A stretch of 35,949 nucleotides of DNA from Candidatus Sabulitectum sp. (GTDB lineage Bacteria; Fermentibacterota; Fermentibacteria; Fermentibacterales; Fermentibacteraceae), in the NCBI GenBank assembly GCA_023145935.1, contig JAGLDB010000002.1, forward strand, positions 1 through 35,949, in the 5' to 3' direction. Shown here piece after piece: positions 16,793 through 24,909 of this stretch. Below the pieces are notes generated by a model. The model saw only the letters and a list, made by a program, of their open reading frames with translations. It was not told the DNA's origin and searched no databases. Within the stretch, counting starts at the first letter, position 1, and each line of letters starts with the position of its first letter. The translations under genes and the position numbers were made by a program.

Positions 16793-17413
16793 TCAATCGG
16801 TATTCAGATAGACAACAAGTTGTTGAGGGAATGCAGTTCCAGAGTAGCTTGATCCTTCCCGGGATACTGATACTGTTCCTCCATAAGATATGGCTATATC
16901 ATCATTCTGCTCGATTGCATAACGGGCTGTTTCACTGCCAGGCCCGGTAACGGTGATTGGAGAGCCTTCGCTGTAGAGAATGTCACAGTAGTATGTGCTG
17001 TCATAAATTGCAACTCTGAAAACTCCAGTGGCTACGGGAATATCAAAGGGACAGAAGAATCTATAAACCAGTGCTCCGTCCTCCATGAACACAGAGAACT
17101 CTTCTATGCGCAAAGGTGAGTAAACCTGTCCGTCAATATCCAGGAAAGTAAAATAGTCGGAGGTCTCCAGATTAGAGAATGCGCCAGAAAAAACCTCTGA
17201 TCTTTCAGTCGAAGAAAATTGACCATCTCTGTTCCTGTCAAAATCAGTTGTTATAGCCGCTGTGAACATCGGGTCGAAGTGCCAGGTAATTTCAAGTCCA
17301 GAGAGAATATCTCCCTGAAGGCGAACCTCCATCTCTGTATCGATGAACATATGCGGATGTGCAAAAAGACTGCCCCATGAAACAAACAGTACAGTACAGA
17401 ACAGGTGTTTCAA
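16793..17413 (-). CDS. DUF1007 periplasmic protein, metal-exporter partner
   Basis: A 206-residue secreted protein. Reading from TTG 17413, seven bases after GAGGAGA, the chain opens MKHLFCTVLFVSWGSLFAHPHMF: a signal peptide ending in FA, then the HPHxFID start of mature DUF1007 proteins. WHFDPMF and an EF-hand-like loop DFDRNRDGQFSSTE (about residues 70-83) are also family features. The frame stays open upstream to 17611, but that segment has no signal and would overlap the divergent gene. The HPH start and the adjoining NicO gene suggest periplasmic metal delivery or sensing for the exporter; this is inferred from the pairing, not shown. Confidence 0.82.
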   Translation of the reverse strand: MKHLFCTVLFVSWGSLFAHPHMFIDTEMEVRLQGDILSGLEITWHFDPMFTAAITTDFDRNRDGQFSSTERSEVFSGAFSNLETSDYFTFLDIDGQVYSPLRIEEFSVFMEDGALVYRFFCPFDIPVATGVFRVAIYDSTYYCDILYSEGSPITVTGPGSETARYAIEQNDDIAISYGGTVSVSREGSSYSGTAFPQQLVVYLNTD

Positions 17414-17513
17414 AGATTCTCTCCTCAAGGTCTCAAGTTGCTGTAATATACAGAAACTGTCTGGAGTATACGATGAGAAGAGAACAGGAGTACAGATAGA
17501 AGTGAAAGCTTTG

Positions 17514-17542
17514 TTGCCCGGTTTTCCATCCCGGGTTACACT
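17514..17542 (+). promoter_or_regulatory. Weak promoter candidate for the PIMT-like gene
   Basis: TTGCCC (17514-17519), a 17-base spacer and TACACT (17537-17542) lie ahead of GGAAGGAG at 17565-17572. It matches the consensus only partly. Confidence 0.25.
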
Positions 17543-17609
17543 ATATTGCGTTTGTGTGTTATTTGGAAGGAGATTGGGTATTAAAGACTGGAGCCGGCAG
17601 CGAAGAGAC

Positions 17610-18203
17610 ATGGTTGCTCTTCTTAAACGAACGGGAATTCAGGACAGTCTGGTTCTGCAAGCAATGGGAGTTGTTGAAAGGCACAGATTTGTTCCCTTAA
17701 GACACAGATATCAACGGTTGGAGGATCCTTACTGCGATCATCCGCTTCCCATTGGCTGTGATCAGACAATATCACAGCCCTTTGTTGTGGCATATATGCT
17801 GGAGAAACTGAAACTGGTTGCCGGAGAGAAAGTCCTGGAGGTTGGAACAGGGTCAGGATATGTTGCTGCAGTACTTGATGAAATGGGTATTAATGTCTTT
17901 ACAGTTGAAATAATTAAAGAGCTTGCCTGCAGAGCAGAGGAAATCATGGGTGATAAAGTTCACCTTCGGATCGGAAACGGATACGCAGGCTGGCCGGAGA
18001 AAGCACCTTTTGATGCAATTATTCTAAGTTGTGCTCCACGAAGTATTCCGGAAAATCTTACGACTCAGCTAAAAGATGGCGGGCGAATGATCCTTCCAGC
18101 AGGAGATCGGGATCAGCGACTTGTAATGGTGACAAGAACAGGAGCGGACATCATCATGCAGGAAGACATTCCTGTACGATTTGTTCCTATGGTACACCGG
18201 TAG
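17610..18203 (+). CDS. pcm: Protein-L-isoaspartate O-methyltransferase-like protein
   Basis: A SAM-dependent methyltransferase of the PIMT family, which repairs isoaspartyl damage in proteins. Visible features are the family opening GIQDSLVLQAMGVVERHRFVP, the QTISQPFVVAYMLE segment, the SAM loop EVGTGSGYVAAVL, and the final strands IILSCAP and GGRMILPAG. With ATG 17610 it is 197 residues, a little short at the N-terminus for the family (about 205-220). A strong GGAAGGAG sits at 17565-17572, too far from that ATG (37 bases) and too close to an in-frame TTG at 17574 (1 base), so an in-frame ATT at 17580 with ideal spacing cannot be excluded. Divergent from the DUF1007 gene. Confidence 0.82.
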   Translation: MVALLKRTGIQDSLVLQAMGVVERHRFVPLRHRYQRLEDPYCDHPLPIGCDQTISQPFVVAYMLEKLKLVAGEKVLEVGTGSGYVAAVLDEMGINVFTVEIIKELACRAEEIMGDKVHLRIGNGYAGWPEKAPFDAIILSCAPRSIPENLTTQLKDGGRMILPAGDRDQRLVMVTRTGADIIMQEDIPVRFVPMVHR

Positions 18204-18214
18204 CTGTAAATGTT

Positions 18215-18607
18215 CTACTCTACCATGTTAACACTTTCTATGAATGAATTGATCACAAAGGCCCGCTCGGTATTTGCTTCCGGGTCTACGGGAAAGAGGA
18301 AAAACCCTGTTCTATTTCTGTGAACGGTATCTGATATCCCGAAGAGCATTTCGCCATCATAGAATGAGACCACAATGTGTTTACCTGAAACTTTTGCTTC
18401 ACTGAAGTCATGAGAATCAGTGTGAAGGAAATTTCCCCGAAAATCTTTCACGAAAAAAACTGCCTTTAGATTATCGAGTTTAATCTCTTCTTTACAAGCG
18501 GAATCATTAACACTGGTGAGATGAAATTTCGCATTTTGCGGCGAGAAATCATTTGTATGCCCTTTAGCAATCTCACCGTTCTTCATATGTACCACAATCT
18601 TATTCAT
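18215..18607 (-). CDS. DUF6982-like protein, copy 2
   Basis: A 130-residue soluble protein the same length as copy 1 (13156-13548) and aligning without gaps; by hand count about 67 of 130 residues are identical. Shared blocks are MNKIVVH, NLKAVF, DSHDF, HIVVxFxDGE, the HR-TGF segment and RAFV near the end. GGAGG sits eight bases ahead of the ATG, and a TTGACG promoter candidate lies upstream. Convergent with the PIMT-like gene, with only 11 bases between the stops. Same orientation as copy 1, about 4.7 kb away, with unrelated genes between. Function unknown. Confidence 0.75.
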   Translation of the reverse strand: MNKIVVHMKNGEIAKGHTNDFSPQNAKFHLTSVNDSACKEEIKLDNLKAVFFVKDFRGNFLHTDSHDFSEAKVSGKHIVVSFYDGEMLFGISDTVHRNRTGFFLFPVDPEANTERAFVINSFIESVNMVE

Positions 18608-18638
18608 TCAAAACCTCCGTTCAGGCAGATCCATTTCT

Positions 18639-18668
18639 AATGTAAACTCACCGCAGCTGCTGCGTCAA
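18639..18668 (-). promoter_or_regulatory. Candidate promoter of DUF6982-like copy 2
   Basis: On the minus strand, TTGACG (18668-18663), an 18-base spacer and TACATT (18644-18639) precede the gene, leaving a leader of about 25 bases. Confidence 0.4.
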
Positions 18669-18700
18669 TGCAAGAAGCAGTTGATATTATCGCAGAAGCA

Positions 18701-18712
18701 GGGAATATTCCC
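18701..18712. promoter_or_regulatory. Perfect 12-base palindrome before the dikinase-like gene
   Basis: GGGAATATTCCC is perfectly self-complementary and ends eight bases before the GTG start. It could be an operator, or a structure affecting initiation, since it occupies the place where a ribosome site would be expected. Confidence 0.3.
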
Positions 18713-18720
18713 AGTTCGGT

Positions 18721-20742
18721 GTGAGTACATCTGCAAAGAGAGGTGAAAACATAAAAGAGAAAGTACCAGCCTGGATAATTCCTGTATGCCTGTTGGCTTT
18801 TTCGGCTGCCGGATACCGATCTGGCCAGTACGAATCAACTCTGGAAGCGTTGACTGAGAGCAGCAATACTTCTATTGATGAAGGTGTGGTTCATGAGATT
18901 CCAGACAGAGAAGTTTTTAACGGGCTGGCTTCCGGAGGAGAGTTAACAACCTCTCTACAGTTTTCGGAGGTGAAATTTCTTGTTACAGATATCCGCTCAG
19001 ATGAACCCGAGCTGTATTTCATTGATTCAAATGATGTTGTGTATCACTGGAAGTTTTTTAATGAAGTTCTAGGGTGGAATCTTAGTCTGCTGGATTTTAA
19101 CACCAGAACATACACCGACTTCAACAGGAGAATTCTTGCTGGAAGCGTTGTTGCTCATGACAGATATTCAAGTGTCGATCACCCTGAAGGAATTATCGCC
19201 ATTGAGTTCTGGCCCAGTGATCCAATTCACATAGAAGATGTTCAGCTGGCATTTCAGCTCATCAATCAGGGAATGAAATTTGCAGCCGGAAGAATTGTTT
19301 ATCACCCGGTGGGAGAGACTCAAGTAAGGATATATCAGGAAGAGTATGAATCATTCCAACTTGCTGGAGTTCCAGTTCTGCTCACCAGTGACTTGTACAG
19401 CGGAGTTGATTATACAGCATTAAATACAGGTATGGCTTGTGGAGTTCTCAGAGACGGAAATACTGTGAACGCGTTTTCCCCGGGAGATATTCTTGTGTTT
19501 GAATCCATACCGAATGATATAAGTCATGTGGCTGGAATTATAACCACGATCCCGCAAACCCCTCTTTCGCACATTAATCTTATTGCTATTCAGAATGGCA
19601 CTCCAAACATTTACATTCCTGATTTTACAGATTCACAGGAGTACCAGGCTCTTATTGGAAGGTATGTAAGGCTGACCGCTCTTCCTGGAGGATACACGAT
19701 TAAAGAAATATCTTATGCTGCAGCAATATCGTGGCTTGAATCAGTAAGACCTGCTGAATCAACAATTTTAGAGAGAGAGATCAGTGAGCAGTGGATATTG
19801 CCAATTGACATGATAAGGCTTGATGATTCAAGCGCCTACGGTGCAAAGGCTGCAAACCTGGGGGAACTAACCTGGTGCTTACCGAATTACAGCATCCCTG
19901 AAGGCTTTGCGATACCTTTCTACTATTACCATAAATTCATGGAGCACAATAACCTGTACCATCTAGCAGATTCGATGATGACTCTGGAAGAGTTTGATCT
20001 TGGTGTGGGCGAAAGAGATGCTCTTCTTCGAGAGCTGCGGCAGAGGATCATGGAAAGTGAAGTTCCAGAATGGATAGTCGATTCCCTGAGCGTGATGGCC
20101 CAGCGGTTTGAACCGGGGGTATCACTTCGATGTCGTTCCAGTACAAACAACGAAGACCTTCCAGGGTGGAGCGGAGCAGGGCTATACAGCTCTTTTACCC
20201 ACCATGCTGAAGAAGGCCACCTTTCCAAAACGATTAAGCAGGTGTGGGCTGGATTGTGGACATACAGAGCATTTGAAGAAAGAGACTTCTACAGAATTGA
20301 TCATTTCTCTGTTGCAATGGGGGTTCTTGTTCATCCCAGCTACAGAAATGAGATTGCCAACGGAGTTGCTGTTACCGGGAACATATTCAACCCTTTTATC
20401 CCAGGATATTATGTGAATGTTCAAGTCGGAGAGGATATGGTAACAAATCCAGAGCTGGAATCGATTCCAGAGGAATTTATTGTAACTGAGCAGAATATCA
20501 CAGGTAATCCAATAAGAGAGGTTCAGTACATCGGTCTTTCAAACAGGGTTTCCAGCAATGAAAGAGTTCTCGGTGAAGAACATATTGAACAGCTGTCAGA
20601 CTATCTTGAAAGAATTCAGAATCACTACCGAATATCTTATGGAATCAGCAGCGACGACTTGTATTTCGCCATGGAGGTTGAATTCAAGATCACAGTTGAT
20701 GGAGAGTTGATAGTGAAGCAGGCCAGACCCTGGGTCAGATGA
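18721..20742 (+). CDS. Secreted dikinase-like protein: phosphohistidine + ATP-grasp
   Basis: A 673-residue protein with the parts of a PEP-synthase/dikinase but in reversed order. After a probable export signal (hydrophobic about 17-31, ending SAAGYRSG) comes a beta-rich N-terminal domain (about 75-235). A swivelling phosphohistidine domain follows, with GDILVFES and TPLSHINLIAIQNGTPNIY (His284 in the catalytic place). The C-terminal half (about 370-673) is a PPDK-type ATP-grasp domain: GAKAANLGEL, LRCRSSTNNEDLPGWSGAGLY (from about 468), WAGLWTYRAF and the closing IVKQARPW. The PEP/pyruvate-binding barrel is missing. The order His domain then ATP-grasp is that of plant glucan water dikinase. 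Similar annotated proteins occur in Bacteroidota-like genomes as PEP/pyruvate-binding proteins. Start GTG 18721 has no clear ribosome site. Substrate unknown, and ATP supply outside the cytoplasm is a puzzle. Confidence 0.78.
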   Translation: MSTSAKRGENIKEKVPAWIIPVCLLAFSAAGYRSGQYESTLEALTESSNTSIDEGVVHEIPDREVFNGLASGGELTTSLQFSEVKFLVTDIRSDEPELYFIDSNDVVYHWKFFNEVLGWNLSLLDFNTRTYTDFNRRILAGSVVAHDRYSSVDHPEGIIAIEFWPSDPIHIEDVQLAFQLINQGMKFAAGRIVYHPVGETQVRIYQEEYESFQLAGVPVLLTSDLYSGVDYTALNTGMACGVLRDGNTVNAFSPGDILVFESIPNDISHVAGIITTIPQTPLSHINLIAIQNGTPNIYIPDFTDSQEYQALIGRYVRLTALPGGYTIKEISYAAAISWLESVRPAESTILEREISEQWILPIDMIRLDDSSAYGAKAANLGELTWCLPNYSIPEGFAIPFYYYHKFMEHNNLYHLADSMMTLEEFDLGVGERDALLRELRQRIMESEVPEWIVDSLSVMAQRFEPGVSLRCRSSTNNEDLPGWSGAGLYSSFTHHAEEGHLSKTIKQVWAGLWTYRAFEERDFYRIDHFSVAMGVLVHPSYRNEIANGVAVTGNIFNPFIPGYYVNVQVGEDMVTNPELESIPEEFIVTEQNITGNPIREVQYIGLSNRVSSNERVLGEEHIEQLSDYLERIQNHYRISYGISSDDLYFAMEVEFKITVDGELIVKQARPWVR

Positions 20743-20761
20743 TTCATTAGATGGATGAAGA

Positions 20762-20792
20762 TTAACAATGGCCTTTCAAATGTGCCTATAAA
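20762..20792 (+). promoter_or_regulatory. Weak promoter candidate for the repeat protein
   Basis: TTAACA (20762-20767) and TATAAA (20787-20792) have a 19-base spacer, on the long side. The gene starts at 20839. Confidence 0.25.
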
Positions 20793-20838
20793 TACATATC
20801 TTTTGTTGTGGTTCTCAACATTATTCAAAGGAGTTAAC

Positions 20839-21114
20839 ATGCCGAAGCTGTTCATTACAGATGTAGAATCAGATGCTGATCTTAAAGTATATGTAGCGGA
20901 TATCAGAGGAGAAGCTCATCTTGCCGTTTACGAAACAACCAGTCAGTGGGAAGCTACTGAGCCGCAGATATGGGCTTACAGTGATATCCGCAGCGACGCC
21001 TATAAGGTGATCTTCTTTACAGATGGTGCATGGAACGCAGATCTGGTAATTTTCAAAACCGATATCCAATCTGACGCAGGCTGGCTGGATTCTTCCAGAG
21101 AAGGTGTTCTTTAG
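20839..21114 (+). CDS. Small DUF6150-like beta-repeat protein
   Basis: A 91-residue soluble protein built of short repeats of the form (F/Y)xxDxxSDADLxVY: ITDVESDADLKVYVAD, ADIRGEAHLAVYET, YSDIRSDAYKVIFFTD, WNADLVIFKTD, IQSDAGW. This matches the small DUF6150 family, of unknown function, named from memory. No signal peptide. AAAGGAG (20827-20833) fixes the start at ATG 20839; an in-frame ATG at 20755 has no such site and would add an unrelated hydrophobic stretch. Nearly every strand carries an Asp, so a repetitive beta-solenoid or beta-propeller-like sheet is plausible. The lipoprotein gene begins three bases after its stop. Confidence 0.75.
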   Translation: MPKLFITDVESDADLKVYVADIRGEAHLAVYETTSQWEATEPQIWAYSDIRSDAYKVIFFTDGAWNADLVIFKTDIQSDAGWLDSSREGVL

Positions 21115-21117
21115 AGG

Positions 21118-21564
21118 ATGAGGAAAATCATTTTCTTCTCTGTTGCCTTTTTCCTTCTTCCGGTTGCGGGGTGTCTCGATTTTGGAGAAAATATTGAGAC
21201 CGAGGAACCCACTGCAGAACAACTTGCTTTCTGTCAGTCGGCAATGTACCTGAATGATCAGCTTGCATATGAGCCGATTGGCCTGAGAATAGACGCAACA
21301 GGAATTGATGCTGTAGCATGGTTCTGCTTTTACACAGAAGAAGAGGCTATTGAAAGAATCTTTGACTCTGAATTTGTATCTGCTGATTCCCTCAGCGGTC
21401 CTGTTTCGTTCTATTCAAACGAAAGCATGCCTGCGTGGTGGGATGTGGATGAAAAGGTGTTTGAAGGTGGAACCGTATCTCTGAATGGAGGCATACACAT
21501 GACTGTTGGCATCCACAGGGAAGAGCGCGGGAGTACCGTTTACATTTTCTGGTGTGAGAGCTGA
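21118..21564 (+). CDS. Lipoprotein of unknown function
   Basis: A 148-residue lipoprotein: MRKIIFFSVAFFLLPVAGC gives a signal with lipobox VAGC (Cys19). The mature part has two further Cys (39 and 70) and one near the C-terminus (146), enough for a disulfide, an aromatic-rich centre (AVAWFCFYTEEEA) and a beta-rich end (GGIHMTVGIHREERGSTVYIFW). It begins three bases after the repeat-protein stop, so the two are co-transcribed. The only ribosome-site candidates are AGAAGG about 15 bases upstream and AGAGG right at the start, both at poor spacing, so coupling to the upstream gene is likely. Convergent with the cyclase gene (2 bases between stops). No family recognised. Confidence 0.7.
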   Translation: MRKIIFFSVAFFLLPVAGCLDFGENIETEEPTAEQLAFCQSAMYLNDQLAYEPIGLRIDATGIDAVAWFCFYTEEEAIERIFDSEFVSADSLSGPVSFYSNESMPAWWDVDEKVFEGGTVSLNGGIHMTVGIHREERGSTVYIFWCES

Positions 21565-21566
21565 TA

Positions 21567-24500
21567 CTATTTATCAGATTCTTTCCAGTGTTCCGGCCAG
21601 GGAAGAGATGCTTCAGAGCAGTGGTTATCCAGCAGACCTCTTCGAAGTTTTATGAAGGTTTCAGAGAAATCCGTTGGCTGCAGTTTCATTCTGGAGATTA
21701 TCTCATTCGCTTTCCGGTACGATTCAATGCTCAATTCCTTTTTACCGAAGAGGTATTGAATGTATCCTGAACCGGCAAGGGCCGCTGCCATGTTCTCTTC
21801 GTCGCCGATTTCTGTAAAGATAGAAAGCGCTTCGTGGTAGAGCTGTCCCGATTCCTCCAGTCTGTCCTGAAAAATGTATTGAAGAGCATGGTTGCTCATT
21901 ATCCAGGCAGAGGTTCTTTTGTCACCAATCTCCTTCATGATGGTCATTGCTTCTGAATATGCTTCTTCTGATTTGAGGAAGAGACTTTCATTCCTGAAGA
22001 AGTTTCCGAGATTGCACAGGAAAACACCTTCAGGCATCCTGTCACCCAGTCTGTGGAAAATTTCAATTGCCTTCTTGAAGTGATCTTCACCGGTGATTGC
22101 TTCATTTCTGTCATCATAAAGGCTGCCAAGGTTTCCAAGGGTTTTTGCCTCGTTTCTTACATCTCCAATATGTCTGAAGATCTCAAGAATTTCCTCAAGA
22201 AGAATAATCGCCTGGTCGATCTCACCAGTATTCCTGTAAAGTATTCCAAGATTCCCCAGTGCCCTTGCTTTGCCCCTCAGATTCTGCTGGTTTGAGAACA
22301 AGTCTCTTGCCCTTTCAAAATACTCTTTCGCCTGGACGGATTCCCGGTGTATTCCGGATATAACTCCAAGTCTGCATAGAACATCACTCTCAATTTCTTC
22401 ATAGCCAAAATTTCTGCATATGACAAGAGATTTCAGCAGATGATCCAGAGCTGAATCCATATCCCTGATCGCTATGAAATGCGAGCCCATGGCTATCTCT
22501 GTTCTTGCCAGCCATTCATTCAAGTCATTGCTTGAGGCAATGCGATGCATTCTTTGAAGAAGGCCTTCAAGCTCTTTCCATCTGTGTGTAAACTCAAGGG
22601 CAACGCTGCTCTTATGGAGAACAGCCAGTAGATTCAGCATTTTCTTCGTATTGTCCTCACAGGGAGACAGCCATCTGTCAATCTTTTTCCCCCACTGTAG
22701 AACTGCATCATACTGGTAGTTTTGTGAAGCGTACTTTTGTGCAATAGTTCCCCAGGCGATTGCGGAAGAATCTCTCCCGCCACGCTCCCAGTGTTCTGCG
22801 AGTTTTGCTGATATTCTATTTGTATCCTTACCGAATATTTCTTCCATAGATTCAGCAACTGCCTTGTGAAGCACCCGCAGATTGTGTGAAAGAATACTGT
22901 TGTAAGCAGTTCGCTGAATAAATGAGTGATGGAAAACAAAACTTATACCTTGATCAGATGCTGTTTTCTCAAGAAACTGTCGTTCTACAAGCTGGTCGAA
23001 TACATCCTCCCCTCCGGACTCTATACCCAGCTTAAGTTCAACACTCTTGTATATGTCATATCTGAATTCCATACCAAACACTGAGCAATTCAATAAAGTC
23101 TTTCTTAAAAGATCCGGCAGTCTATCAAGTCTTGATTGAAGAAGCCCGGTAAGACTTCCCGGCGTGGAAAACTCCACTGAGTTGTGGGCCAGAATCCATG
23201 TACCATTTACCATTAAGAGTCCGCCGGACTCCACAAGGTGAAGAATAAGCTCCTGGAGAAAAAACGGATTCCCGCTGGAGTGTCTGTTAATGAACTCGAT
23301 TGTTTTAGGTGAAACCGGGCAGTAATCAGCTCCGCTTAGTCTCTTCAAGAATTTTTCTGTGAAGTCTGTTACTTCATGAAACGTCAGCTCGCCAAGGCTG
23401 ATTTGATTGCACAGGGCGTATGCACTGCTTTTGCAGATATCGTCAGGGAGAAGATTCTTGTGGTCTGATCTGCGAATAAGCAGGAAGATGACTGGATAAA
23501 CGGAATAGCAGTTCTTGACAATGAAGTCTAGAACTTCAGCATCTGTGGAATCCATCCACTGAAGGTCTTCAAGAACCACAATGACAGGGGAGACCTCAGA
23601 GAGTGATTCAATAAGATCCCTTACTGCCATTCTTGTTTCAGTGGCAATTGCCTTATCTCCCATTTCTGTAAGATCGATGTGACCGGAAGATGCTGAAACA
23701 AGCCTTCCAAGGAAAGGCAATGCACCTTTAAGGTCTTTGGAATGGCAGCATCTAGAAACAGAATCAACAAAGTCATGGTATGAGACAGTGTTTTTCATCT
23801 GGAGATTAAGCAGGTTTTGCAGAACTGCGGACCAGAGCCAGTGCGCCGGCTGGGCATCAGAAATTGAATAACCACGAAGAATTATTGCTTTACTTTCTAT
23901 GGATTCGTTCTTTAGAAATTCTGTTACCAGTCTGGTTTTTCCTGTTCCGGCTTCACCGGTGAGTTCCACTATCAGGTGTCTAGCTCCACCCATTCTATTC
24001 TTCCCGGTGCCACGATCCACTTGCTTTCTTCTTACCTGAGCAAGAAGGGAGTATTCTTTTTCTCTGGAAACAAAAACTGTTCTGACAGATGCAGGGCAGA
24101 AAGCCGGGTTACTTTTGTATGCTACGGCAACAGGTTTCCAAACGCGCACGGGAACAGTAATACCTTTCACCGTGAGCTCTGCCGGCTTAGTCCACTGAAT
24201 ATTCTCTGAACAGTTGGAGTAGACACTGTCTGCTACAAGAATAGAGTTCTCTTCCGCATTTTCTTCCATTCTTGAAGCAATGTTCACTGTGTTTCCCATT
24301 GCGGTCAAATGGCCAATTGCATCCGGTGCTACAGTCACAGGCCCGTTGTTGATCCCTATTCTTGCCGAAAGACGAACGCTGATACTTTTAAGTATAGAAC
24401 CTGCAATCTCAACCACTTCAAGCATTTTGAAACCACACAGGATCGAGCTTCTGCTGTTGTTCTCTGTTGAACGGATTGCACCGAAAAGAACCATTATCCT

Positions 24501-24812
24501 GTCGCCTTCGATCTTGTCAACATAGCCGGAATACTGCTCAGCTGTAAAAACCAGTTCATCCATAAGGCTTTTGGTAATGTCATGTACGGTCTCGTGATCA
24601 AGAGATTCGGAAAATGCAGTAAACCCGGATAGATCAAGGAAGAGAACCGCCACATCCCGCCTTTCGCCTGGAACAAGCATTGCTTTGTTCAGATCGCTTG
24701 CGATATTCTGCTTCTTACGGGCAAGAAAAGCGTTCTTAAGAACCGATCCGAGCTCTTCATTCATTAGCAGACCGTCTTTCAGTTGATGAACAAGGGAATC
24801 TGTATAGGACAA
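21567..24812 (-). CDS. Adenylate cyclase / AAA ATPase / TPR fusion
   Basis: A 1081-residue cytoplasmic signalling protein. A class III nucleotidyl cyclase domain (about 52-230) has metal aspartates Asp60 (FLDLSGFT) and Asp104 (KIEGDRIM), a Lys100 at the adenine-selecting site and NIASR for the transition-state Asn and Arg. Next is an AAA_16/STAND-like ATPase (about 245-650) with Walker A GEAGTGKT (286-293) and Walker B IVVLEDLQWMD (411-421). The C-terminal 350 residues are tetratricopeptide repeats, with several ALGNLGxLY-type helices. This architecture matches the bacterial relatives of soluble adenylyl cyclase. With one catalytic domain, it must dimerise. Start is TTG 24812 with no strong ribosome site, so Met17 is an alternative. 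No DNA-binding domain. It probably makes cAMP, gated by ATP and TPR-bound partners; the ligand is unknown. Confidence 0.9.
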   Translation of the reverse strand: MSYTDSLVHQLKDGLLMNEELGSVLKNAFLARKKQNIASDLNKAMLVPGERRDVAVLFLDLSGFTAFSESLDHETVHDITKSLMDELVFTAEQYSGYVDKIEGDRIMVLFGAIRSTENNSRSSILCGFKMLEVVEIAGSILKSISVRLSARIGINNGPVTVAPDAIGHLTAMGNTVNIASRMEENAEENSILVADSVYSNCSENIQWTKPAELTVKGITVPVRVWKPVAVAYKSNPAFCPASVRTVFVSREKEYSLLAQVRRKQVDRGTGKNRMGGARHLIVELTGEAGTGKTRLVTEFLKNESIESKAIILRGYSISDAQPAHWLWSAVLQNLLNLQMKNTVSYHDFVDSVSRCCHSKDLKGALPFLGRLVSASSGHIDLTEMGDKAIATETRMAVRDLIESLSEVSPVIVVLEDLQWMDSTDAEVLDFIVKNCYSVYPVIFLLIRRSDHKNLLPDDICKSSAYALCNQISLGELTFHEVTDFTEKFLKRLSGADYCPVSPKTIEFINRHSSGNPFFLQELILHLVESGGLLMVNGTWILAHNSVEFSTPGSLTGLLQSRLDRLPDLLRKTLLNCSVFGMEFRYDIYKSVELKLGIESGGEDVFDQLVERQFLEKTASDQGISFVFHHSFIQRTAYNSILSHNLRVLHKAVAESMEEIFGKDTNRISAKLAEHWERGGRDSSAIAWGTIAQKYASQNYQYDAVLQWGKKIDRWLSPCEDNTKKMLNLLAVLHKSSVALEFTHRWKELEGLLQRMHRIASSNDLNEWLARTEIAMGSHFIAIRDMDSALDHLLKSLVICRNFGYEEIESDVLCRLGVISGIHRESVQAKEYFERARDLFSNQQNLRGKARALGNLGILYRNTGEIDQAIILLEEILEIFRHIGDVRNEAKTLGNLGSLYDDRNEAITGEDHFKKAIEIFHRLGDRMPEGVFLCNLGNFFRNESLFLKSEEAYSEAMTIMKEIGDKRTSAWIMSNHALQYIFQDRLEESGQLYHEALSIFTEIGDEENMAAALAGSGYIQYLFGKKELSIESYRKANEIISRMKLQPTDFSETFIKLRRGLLDNHCSEASLPWPEHWKESDK

Positions 24813-24871
24813 TGGATGTAATGGTTACCCCTTACTATTATGCACTGGTTTGATAAATGCAACAAATGAAA

Positions 24872-24900
24872 TTGACAGTTTGTTCTGTATTCAGTATATC
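24872..24900 (+). promoter_or_regulatory. Strong candidate promoter of the TetR-RND operon
   Basis: A perfect TTGACA (24872-24877), an ideal 17-base spacer and TATATC (24895-24900). Transcription should start near 24907, right at the palindrome described next. Confidence 0.6.
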
Positions 24901-24909
24901 ACCGACAGG

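Noticed and set aside
18301..18480. Possible riboswitch or attenuator between the PIMT-like and dikinase-like genes.
   Set aside because: The region is fully occupied by the second DUF6982-like gene, whose protein is conserved with its paralogue.
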